Below the pieces are notes generated by a model, which ran no database searches, was not told the origin of the DNA, and was given only the letters and a program-made list of their open reading frames with translations. The position numbers and the translations under genes are program-made. DNA of 64,000 nt, from the NCBI GenBank assembly GCA_028551475.1, contig CM052357.1:23292451-23356450 (forward strand), in the 5' to 3' direction. Positions 11,401 to 21,820 of this stretch are shown here, piece after piece. Each line of letters opens with the position of its first letter. The first letter of the stretch is position 1. The DNA is from Casuarina equisetifolia. Lineage: Eukaryota; Streptophyta; Magnoliopsida; Fagales; Casuarinaceae.

Positions 11401-14400
11401 ATCCAAAACTTCTTCAGTAAAGGTTGTCCCAGGGGAGAGCACTTCCAGGTCTGTATCTGCATCTCCAGGGTCTTTGAAATCAACACCATCACCGGCACTG
11501 GCAAGTACAAACTTAAAAGATGGCCAGTCTCAACATGCTGCTGGTGTCACCTCTGATCCACCTCTGGCTACAGTGAAGGATGAGAAAAGCAGCAGTTCCA
11601 GTCAGTCTCACAACAGTCAATCTTGTTCAAGTGAGCATACTAGAACTGGGGGAATTTCAGGGAAGGAGGATGCGAGGAGCCCTAATACTGGTTCAGTGAG
11701 TGGAAATAAGATATCAGGTGGTTCATCACGGCATAGAAAGCCAATAAATGGCCTCCCTGGCTCCACTCTATCTGGCGCTCAAAGGGAAGGTGGTTCAAGC
11801 AGGGGTGCCTTGCACAAAAATCCAGCCTCAGAAAAACAGTCACAATCAGGATTATCATGTGAAAAGACACTTGATGGGCCCATTGTTGAGGGTAACAATC
11901 ATAAGTTGATTGTTAAGATTCCAAATCGAGTTCGCAGTCCTGCACAAAGTGCCAGTGGAGCATCATTTGAAGATGCTTTGATTGTGAATAGCAGAGCTTC
12001 TTCTCCTGTGCTATCAGAGAAGCATGATGTGTTTGATTGCAGCTTAAAGGAAAAGAGTAATGCTTTTCGAGGTAATGTTACTTTGGATGTGAATACTGAG
12101 TCGTGGCAAAGTAATGATTTCAAAGATGTGCTTAATGGTTCTGATGAGGTAGATGGATCTCCTGCCACTGTTACAGATGAGGAGCGGTGTCAGACGGGAG
12201 ATGATGGTAAAAAATATCCAGAAGCTAAAGCTGCTTCTTCTTCATCAGGAAATGAACATAAACCAGGGAATTCACAGGAGGATTCTTTGCGCTCCATAAA
12301 TGCTTTAATTGAAAGTTGCAAATACTCAGAAGCTCAAGCATCTTTGCCCACTGCTGATGATGTCGGAATGAACCTCCTTGCCACTGTAGCCACTGGAGTG
12401 ATGTCTAAGTCTGATTTGGTTTCGCCCATTGCATCTCCACAAAGAACCACACCTACAGTTGAGCACTTCTGTGTGGGCAGTGATGTGAAAGTCAAGTTAT
12501 CTCCTTTGGATGACCTAGCTCCTAATCATAGCCAATCTAATGATAGCGCTGGCATTGAGCATGAGAAGCAGGACATAGTTTGCAGTAATGTTGGCCCTAA
12601 AAGTGGAGAAGGTAATCCGGCATCTTTGTCTGAAGAGAATATTGTTGGGGGTCACACTGGTCATTTTAATTCTTCCAGTATTGATTTGCGGCAAACGGCA
12701 GAGCAATGTGTTGAAAGCAATGGAGAATCAACTGAAATAACAGTAGCTCCTGCAGTTGCTTCCTCCACTACACGTGTAATAGAGAAAACCATGGATATTG
12801 AGGTGGACAACGCTCTTCAAGATAAAAAGGTGGTTGACGAGGTGAAAACAGATGCTAGTGTCGGTGCTAAAGAAAAAGATAGTGATTCTTTACTGGACAA
12901 AGATAAGACGGACCTTGAAGTCAAGATGGAAGAAGGCTCGTCACCTTGCACATCTATAGAATTGGATAGTAAGAACAATTTTATGAATGAGGGGCTGAAC
13001 AGTGGTGTGAAGACAGAGCAAAAACCTTCTGCTGTTACCGGTAATCCTGACATTTTGAAAGGAAGCAATGAAGTTTTGCATCCTTCTTGTGGTGAGAAGG
13101 ACTTGGTTCCGGAAAATAACCTTGAATTGAAAGTAGAAAAGGATGAGGAAAAAGACTCAAGGACTCATGTTAATCAGACTGATATACGAACTAATGCACC
13201 AGAAGCTGGTGCTACTAAAAGCCCTGAGAATCAAACTATAGTTGGTTTGGGATCAGTTGATACTGATCATGGTAATGAGTATCTGCAGAGAAATTTGGAA
13301 AACAAAGAAGGTAATGAGCAACATGATGGACCAGCTCTGCACAAGGTGTTATGTCAATTTCCTGTGCAAGAAGCAGAACAGCGTGAGAAGCCTAAGGCAC
13401 CCAAGTTGACTGGTACAGAAGGAGATGACGCTGAGGAGTGTGCGTCAACCACTGCAGATGCTTCTTGTATGTCTGCTGCAAGGGCGTCAGATATGGATGC
13501 GAAAGTGGAATTTGATTTGAATGAAGGCTTTAATGTTGATGATACAAAACTTGGGGAAATAAATAACTTGAAAGCATCAGGATGTTTAGCTGCTATTCAT
13601 TTGGCTAACCCAATGCCTTCTCCAGTTTCTTCTGTGTCTACCAGTCTTCCTGCTTCAATTACAGTTGCTGCTCCTGCAAAAGGACCATTTGTTCCACCAG
13701 ACGACCTGTTGAAGAGTAAAGGGGAGCTTGGTTGGAAGGGATCTGCAGCCACCAGTGCCTTTCGGCCAGCTGAACCCCGGAAGGCTCCTGAGATGCAACA
13801 GGGCAGTGCTAACACTCCTGAAGCTACAGTTGGTAAACACAGTCGACCTCTTCTGAATATTGACTTGAACGTGCCTGATGAAAGAATTCTGGAGGATTTG
13901 GTTTCTCGAGATTCTGCCCAGGATCCAGTTAGTTTATCTGGCCCAATCAGTACTCATGAAATAACACGCAAGGAAATGATGAGTTGTGCACCTGTTCGTT
14001 GCTCTGGTGGACTTGATCTTGATTTGAACCGTATGTATGATAGTGCTGATATGGGCAATTACTCAACAAGCAATGGTCGTAAAATGGATTTCCCACTTGT
14101 GCCAGTCAAATCATCATTAGGTGATCCTCTTAATGATGCAGGGAGTGTCCTCAGAGACTTTGATTTGAACAATGGGCCTGCCGTTGATGAAGTGAGTGCT
14201 GAACCTTCACCGTTTAGCCAGTTTGCCAAGATAAGTTTGCCGACCCAACCATCTGTTTCTGGCCTCCGTATTAGCAATACAGAAATGGGAAACTTCTCAC
14301 CATGGTTTCCTTCAGGAAGTACTTATTCAGCCGTTGCTATTCCGTCAATTATGCCTGATAGAGGAGAGCAGCCTTTCCCGATTGTTGCAACTGCTGGGCC

Positions 14401-14953
14401 GCAAAGGTTGTTGGGTGCAACTGGTGGAAGCAATCCATTCGGTCCTGATGTCTACAGGGGGCCGGTTTTGGCATCCTCTCCTGCAGTGCCCTTCCCCCCC
14501 AACCCTTTCCAATACCCAGTCTTTCCCTTCGGTACCAGCTTTCAACCGCCTTCAGCCACTTTTTCTGGTGGTTCAACAACATATGTGGATCCGTCATCTG
14601 CTGGGAAGGTTTGCTTCCCTGCTGTCCATACACAGTTCTTGGGACCTACTGGTGCCGTTTCGTCGCATTACCCTAGGCCTTATGCTGTTAGTCTCCCTGA
14701 TGGTAGCAATAGTAGCAGTGCTGAGAGCAGTAGGAAATGGGGAAGACAGGGTTTAGATCTCAATGCCGGGCCCGGAGGCCAAGAGGTAGATGGGAGAGAC
14801 GACAGTTCTCTTCCACCAAGGCAACTGTCTGTTGCCAGTTCACTGGCTATAGCAGATGAGCAGGCAAGAATGTACCAGTTGGGCGGTGGTGCTGTAAAGA
14901 GGAAGGAGCCTGAGGGAGGTTGGGATGGGTACAAGCAATTACCATGGCAATAG
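8437..14953 (+). CDS. SUO: SUO-like BAH/TFIIS-N/GW-repeat protein, copy 2 (complete)
   Basis: Exons 8437-8568, 10059-10430 and 10511-14953 join in phase to 1648 residues. Exon 1 encodes a basic N-terminus (MRGIGRAAEEGKRTRHMW) ending in a Ser run, like the Arabidopsis SUO start. Exon 2 is the BAH domain (about residues 45-168) and has exactly the same length (372 nt) as in copy 1. A TFIIS-N domain spans about 281-410, starting near VDKLVQLMLPDRNEKKIDL. The middle is Ser-, Asp- and Glu-rich and diverges most from copy 1. GW/WG motifs lie near residues 1241, 1577 and 1637. DLN-type motifs lie near 1168, 1283, 1335, 1383 and 1582; such motifs can recruit TOPLESS-type co-repressors, which is an inference here. 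The likely role is miRNA-guided translational repression with a possible chromatin link. No frameshift or internal stop was found. Confidence 0.95.
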
Positions 14954-16526
14954 AAGTGAGCATTACACAATACTGTGACCAATGAGAGCTTGTAGTAAGT
15001 TCTTGATTCTGTATTTTGCCACTTCTGACGTGCAAAGACCAGTCTCCAAAGAGCGGGGGGGAGAGAGAGAGAGAGAGAGAGAAAGAGAGGATCTCTTTAA
15101 TGTTTGTTGGATTGCAAAGGAAAGGGAAAAAAGAAAAAAAAAAAAAGGTTTTGGTAAACCATAATTTTTAAATGACGAGAAATTTTTTTAGTGCTTTCTC
15201 CATGTATGTAACTCTTTCCTTTCCTCGTTGGCTAAATAAGAGAAGATTTATTTAGTTGTCCCGAACTACTCTAATCGTTGCTTATTGCTGTCGAAATGAT
15301 GTCCATTTATAGTCCTACCAGATACAAGTGGTTGATTACAGGTCCTCCTGTTTCAGTCCACCACTTGAAGCACCTCATCTTTTCTGGTTCTTTTTCAAAT
15401 AATGAAAAGAATCCTGTTCTGAAGAGCCAAATATTTGAGGGCTTGTGTCCCTTGTGCATACGAATAAAAGCTATTGTCGGATAATCAGAAACCATATTAT
15501 GTGCAAAGCAAGAGAAAGTAAATGTGGGTAATTACAAGGAATACCTCAAAATGCCTCAGAACGTTTACCATTGCTTCACAAGAAACTTTAGATGAACAAG
15601 TTGCAATTAGATGAGTACCTTGATTAATCTATGCTATCAATTTTAGGAGGTCATTTAATAAATCCAGATCAATTATATATAACATTAAAAATTTTACACG
15701 ATTTTGAAATAAGTACTATTTTCTTCTCTGGAGAAATAATTCTTTCACTATTTAGCATAATTCATACATTTAAGAACCACTGAATAAACTTTCTTTTTAG
15801 TCATTATAACGACTCATTATAAAATCTCATTTTATAGACAACTGAAGGGTATCTTAATTAAGCAAATTCCCAATTTACTCCCATTTTTGATATTATCTCC
15901 ATCCATCCCTACTTACTTATCTCCACTAATTTTTTGTCCACCATGAGACCATCGGATCTATTGATTAAAGGGGAAATCGTCTTCTTATTCCTTGGAACGT
16001 CCCTCTTCTAATCTGTATTTTACATTAAAGGCCTTCCAACTATCATATCAAGCCAGCCATGGTTAAGGCTGCGCCTTATTGTGCTTGTAATTTTCCTTTT
16101 GTATATGTTATTCTTGCCATCTTATACAGTCATCTACTGCAAAATCAAGTTCGTTTACATCGCTTCTGTGTCCAGCACCTTGCTAATGAAAAAGTCTTCA
16201 TCGGAATTGGCAACTCAAGTTACCAAACTATTAGCTTATATCATTACAGAATTCTTTCTTTGGCTTTTGATTTTTCAAATAAACATCAAAGTAATCAATC
16301 TGTATATTGCAGTTGGTCTCTATTTTCATCATACAACATACGAATACAGGAAATGAAAGAGCAACTGAATTCCATCATACAACATACGACTAGTTCAAGA
16401 TATGAGTGGAGCCAATGAAGGAAAGCAGACCCTCTTGGTTGAGAAAAAGAAAAGAAGAGAACATGCAAATTCATCTTTACAATGAACAAATAAAACAAAG
16501 CCTAGTATCGAGGCATATACCATTTC
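14954..16526. other. Spacer between convergent SUO copy 2 and the ROP gene
   Basis: It holds the 3' UTR of SUO copy 2 with a GA microsatellite (about 15061-15082), an A-rich stretch near 15130-15146, and then AT-rich DNA. Short open frames around 16059-16418 resemble no family I know and lack splice or codon support. The ROP 3' UTR should enter from the right on the minus strand. Confidence 0.5.
15061..15082. repeat. (GA)n microsatellite
   Basis: About eleven GA units in the probable 3' UTR of SUO copy 2, just after a short G run. Confidence 0.9.
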
Positions 16527-18970
16527 CTAATAATTAAAATAAAAACAGATGAGAAGACGTAAATGAAAATAGCCACAGAGCAGGTGGCTTTTAAAGAGAA
16601 CTATGCTCGGATATACTTCAGACACTGCATTGGAAATTAAACTAAGGGGATGGTTGCATCCTGACTGCAATAAGAAGCTTCTAGGTGAAACAGACATGGT
16701 GGAAGTCCCGGAGTCTAATCTTTCATTTGAGACATACAAGGCTCCTCCCACGAAAGACATTTCTGCAGGTTTTAAGTAACAGATTATGCCCAAGAAACTG
16801 AAGAATCAAGGATGCAGGAAATAAAAGAAGCAGGATAGTTAAAGATGATCTTTTGCTACGGCTTAGGCAGGACACGAGGCACTAATAAAACATTATCCAG
16901 TTAATGATGTTAATTATGGAGAAGGTGACGAGAGCGGTAGTATGACACTGATTCTGATGCAGAAAAAATATATATATATATATATATATATAGAACATTT
17001 AAGAGAAAAAGGTACTAACGATAGGCATCCACGATTCGGCTTTTTCTTCTCTTTTTGCTTCTGTACTGGCCTGATAACCACCTTGATTGCAGCATCAAAA
17101 ACTGCTTTCACATTCTGCCATAGAAATATAACTGATCAATTGCAGCATAAAGACAGATACACTCTAAGGTACCTATGGGATAAAGTTGTGAAGACAAGTA
17201 CCAAAAGCAGCCAAAATATGTAAGTGGAGAGGCAGGCAAAATTCTTTAAAAGGAGAAATGTACCATGGAAATGCATCATGGAAATTGCAAGTATCTATTC
17301 TATTTCAGGACTAGACGTAAACAGAAAAAAGCCTCCAGATGAATTCCAAAACTTAGAAAATCATAATCAACGAATATTGCATGAGTTGCTCTAAAAGACC
17401 CAAATAATGCTGTGGGGATATCACTGGGTGGGCATCATAACAATATATGTCAAAACTTTGGTTCAAAGTCTTTTGGTACTCGCAAACTGAAAATACATTG
17501 CTCTGTCAGTCACATCATAAAAAAAATAACAGCTAGTTGAAAAATACCTGCTGGGTTTTTGAGCTGCACTCTATGTAGTATGCAGCACCAATCTGTTTAC
17601 GGAGTTCCTCGCCCTGATTAAATCAAAACCTTTACCATAAATGCCACTAACTATAAATGTCAAGATTTAGAATAACTAATGGAAGAAACCTCACCTGTGC
17701 AGTTGTCACAGGCACCAATCCTGGATGATCGGCCAAGTAGTGCTTATCCTCACGGAGATCTGTAAGTCCATTATCAGCAGAAATTAGCATTATGCCAAAT
17801 AACTGGTCGCTATAACAATGAAAGATGAATGTCAACTACAACTATGCAACTGCTAATTTAGAAATTTGGTTTTGTTGGCTGTTGCAAGGATAAAGATTAT
17901 GATGGCATAAAAAGAGAGCTTTTTGCATTTACAACATTTATGAGAGATAGCATCACAGATATAGGTTCATTCAGATCAGATCAAAATGACCTATATAAAA
18001 GGCATTCAATATCATATATTTTGCTTTTGGAGCCCAAGCTCATTTAATTAAGACGGAAACAAGAAAAATAATGACCATTCCATATATAAAAATACATAGT
18101 TCAAAAGATTGAGCATAAACGGAAACTAACTGCGGACAAGATGGAATTCTAAACGTATGTCAAAATAAATTATTTTCCACTTACCCAATTTGGTGCCAAC
18201 CAGCACCACAGGAATCCCAGGGGCGTAATGCTGAAGTTCAGGGATCCACTGATCAAAGCATAGAAATACATAGCTTATGTGAGAAAAAAATCATGGAAAA
18301 AGTAAATAAACCAAGATATAAAGACAAACTGAAGACAAGATGCTATAAAAACTTGAATTTTTCCTGTAAAACTCACTTTTTTCAGTACGTTTTCATAGCT
18401 TGCACGACTAACTAATGAGAAAGCTAAGACAAAGACATCTGCCCCTCTGTAGCTCAATGGCCTTAGTCTATTGTAATCCTCTTGCCCTGTGAAATACATG
18501 GAAAAAGAAAACGTAACAGAAAAAACTTACCGAGTTTGGCAGAGCCATTTTAATTGAGAAATTTCAGGCTCGATCGAAGACACAAGTAGAGAGACGATAA
18601 AAGATGAAGCCAGAAAATCAGACACCAAAGAAGTATACCAGCTGTGTCCCAAAGGCCTAAGTTGACAGTGGTGCCTTCAACAATCACATTCGCACTGAAG
18701 TTATCAAAAACTGTGGGTATGTAATCCTGGCAAAGAAAAAAGCACCTTGAATTTAAACAAAGAAAACGTTAAAGAGCCTAAGATAACAACAAGAACACCA
18801 AAAGCTACAACTTTTTCCCCATTTTAGCTTCAAACAATGAGTTGAAAACCAGATGACTACCAAGAAATCCACGTATCTGTTAGGCTTAAGAACGAAAGAG
18901 AAGGGGAAATCCCCAGGAATCGTCTAAGGTGTCTGTGTGTCCGCGTGTTTTGGGGGAGGGGGGAGGGGGG

Positions 18971-19008
<38 letters not shown>

Positions 19009-19254
19009 CTGTGATAAAATCATCAAAAGCACAAAAAGCTGCAAACCCCAGATGCACAGATACATTGAACGGCATAAGGAACCATAAAGGTACATAAAGA
19101 ATAAATCAAAAAGGACCCAGATGCATCTTTGAAGGAACCAAGAACATACAGTAGGAAATTTGTTACTTGTGTAGCAAATTAGCATGCAGGTCTTGCCCAC
19201 AGCCCCATCTCCCACTGTCACACACTTGATGAACCTTGAAGCACTTGAAGCCAT
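16527..19254 (-). CDS. ROP10: Type-II ROP/RAC small GTPase (ROP10/ARAC8-like)
   Basis: Minus-strand exons: 19254-19150, 18726-18639, 18486-18377, 18248-18185, 17759-17695, 17613-17548, 17114-17020 and probably 16587-16527. All join in phase to 217 residues. Visible motifs are P-loop GDGAVGKT (15-22), switch I with YIPTVFDNF (37-45), DTAGQE (62-67), TKLD (120-123), ECSSK (159-163) and a polybasic tail [10 protein letters not shown]. The tail then reads GCLSHLLCG with Cys196 and Cys202, the GC-CG box of type-II ROPs, which are S-acylated rather than prenylated and sit at the plasma membrane. Arabidopsis ROP10 is a negative regulator of ABA responses. The eight-exon layout also fits type II. The last exon is the least certain part: its 14-residue extension after CG is longer than I expect. 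If intron 7 were retained, the tail would instead lack the CG half. Confidence 0.92.
16969..16992. repeat. (TA)n microsatellite in ROP intron 7
   Basis: About twelve TA units immediately downstream (in gene orientation) of the seventh exon's donor region. Confidence 0.9.
18973..19005. repeat. (AG)n microsatellite in ROP intron 1
   Basis: About sixteen AG units next to a G-rich tract. On the sense (minus) strand this reads as a CT tract inside intron 1. Confidence 0.9.
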
Positions 19255-21820
19255 GGAAATCAGCAAGAAGAAAAAGAAGAAGAAGCTCCCTCAGAGCTCA
19301 AATATACCCTAACAAACAAAGGGAGTTGTTGGGTTTAACAAGTATGTTGCTTTTTGATTCAAAGTGGCAGAGAGAGACAGAGTGTATCAGCTCACATGAT
19401 TCTCACTCATTCACTTTCTCCAGCAGTTCTTTTTACTTTTTGTTTTCTTTATTATATGTTATTCACAAATGAAAAATGATTCCCGATTATGATGTTTAAT
19501 TTATGTTCTTATCTGTACTGCATTCGTACATCAGATTTACAAGCTTCATACATGACTCCGGTTAATATCTTCAACTTCGGATAATCTTATCTACTTCCAC
19601 TTTACCTTCTACATTGTTAGGTCCAGAATACGAGGAACTGCGTTTATGATCCTGGTACGGCTTGTGACAGTTTTTTCTGCCTACCGTCGTGCCGTGGACG
19701 GCGCACCCGTGACCACCGTTGAGGTAATTATGTCGGTTCTATAATCAAGCAACTTCTACTTAACAAACTTCATAATACTTACTTTGTATTGTTTAAATTT
19801 TATCTTAATATTAAACAATTTTTTGTATAAGTTAATTTTGAAGAAATTGTTATCATACTATAATACGCCCCAACAAGGACTAATCTACATTTGAAATGAT
19901 ACCTGCTACATCGAACGGCAGCAGTAGATTGGCGGAGAACTGAGGACCAAAGGGATTATTCCGAATTTCATGTTTTGATTCGTGGGTCTATCTTTTGTAG
20001 ATGTCACGGGCGCATACCTAACGTAGTTTTTCAGTTGTCCCTTGGAACCGTCGAATTAAACTGGATTGTTGTCCTTTGTTCGGAAGTCAGAGCCATCAGA
20101 GTCTGTATCTCGTCACCTTGAAAGCAATGCCAGGTGCGAGGCCAGAAAACAAGAAAAAATGATTGATTTTTTGCAGATGGTTGTTGCAGGGTGTCCGTCA
20201 ATGGGTATTAAATGGGATTTAACTGAAAATGAAAGATTTTGTCTCCAGGTAAGGCGTAGTTCATTTTTTGCTTATAAACCAATTTTAATACAAAATATTC
20301 CTGTCAGTCTCTGAAAGCAAAAAAGGAGCGAGATTTGGGGACTGGGAATCAAAAGAAAAGGACCCAGAAGCAAGAAAAGGTAGAAAAAGGACCCAATGGC
20401 TTTTTTACTGTAGTTTGAAACTCAAGGCTAAAAAGGCAGCTTTAAAGGTAGGAGATGATGAGGCAACTAGAATTATTAAAGACTTGGAATGGTTGGTCGG
20501 AGCATAAGTAAATGTTAAGCAACATTATAGAAGGGGGGTTGCCCACACAATGGGAGAAACATGATGAAAAGGAGGAAGAACAGTTAACAATTGTTAGGCA
20601 AAGTGGACCTCCTGGCTGTTGGGCTTTGTTGAAGAACAGAACCCTTCTTGACGTGGGTTAGTACTCAACAAATGGCTTCCTAATCTGTAGATTTAGCAAT
20701 GATTTTGAGTTAAGATATTGTTTGACCATTGTTTTTGGGTTCCTTAAAGTGCTCTGTTGATCATGATCTTTGGTTTCTGTTCATATTCAGGTGGTGAAAT
20801 CAATGATGCTGGTAAAACATTCGGTTCTAAGTTTTCAGCTATAAACTTGCCATAGAAGCTAAGTTTTTTGACTTTTTCTTTGGGGATGTGCAAATTTTGC
20901 AGTGATTACGATTTGAATCTGGGATTTGTAAATATTGTTATCGTAACATCTATTAGATGAAAAATTGCATCTCTCCCTCCACGTCAGCATGCCACATCAT
21001 CATTCATACCACATCAGCTCGTTCCTTACACTGTCAGTCAATGTGACAACACATGCCACGTCAGCCCTACCTCAGTGGGACTCCATCGTTGTCTCACCAA
21101 GTACCTTTCCTTATAAAGATAGATATCTTCGTCAACAATCTAACTCACATGAAAAATATAAAAAGAATTGAGAGCATTAATTACAAAATTTAAATTGCCT
21201 TCCCAATTCTCCGATGATTTACATTCTTAAAAAATTATCCCTTGGGAACTTTTTATTTTTGTTATATACAACTACCCTTTTTTTGTACTGTCATTCTTAC
21301 AAAATGAGGAATTTAGTTTAATAAGGTAATTTGACAATTTCGAAGGCAATGATGTTACAAAAAAAAAAAAAAGGATACTTAAATTATAAGCTGTAATTAA
21401 ATTTTATATACCTAAACTTTGTTTTTGGATATAATTTTAAAAATTTATCTGTTGTTTAAAGTTTTACTATGAATATATTATTTAATAAAAAAATTAAAAA
21501 GAAGAAAAAACCGAACGTCATCACCAACTATATTTTTGCCACTATTTGACTCGAAACGGCAGGTCGTTTAAGACGCAAAGCCTGAAGTTTTGTCCCCTCT
21601 TACGAAACGACATCGTTGAGGTGGGAACTATTGTTCGTTTACGTCAAAACTAAACGACGTAGCAGAGTGCAAAGCTACAGACGACGAGGTCTTCGTCGCT
21701 GGTTGGTCTTCTCCGGTCCCGTCCCTTCCATTTCCTTCGCCGTTCCCTCCCTGGGAACCACGCTTTCTTCAGACCTAAGCATCTCTTCCGACTTCACATT
21801 TCCCCTCACCGGACCGACCA
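19255..21820. other. Divergent spacer between ROP and DEG9 genes
   Basis: The left edge is the ROP leader and promoter. Around 20060-20250 there is an exon-like stretch ending in a good donor (ctccag/gtaagg) whose translation includes MVVAGCPSMGIKWDLTENER; I do not recognise it, and it may be a decayed gene piece. At 20978-21066 several CCACRTCAGC-type motifs (ACGT core) cluster, followed by a TATA-like ccttataaag near 21108, which suggests promoter-like or transposon-terminal DNA. An A-tract lies at about 21359-21372. The DEG9 promoter occupies the last few hundred bases. Confidence 0.45.
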
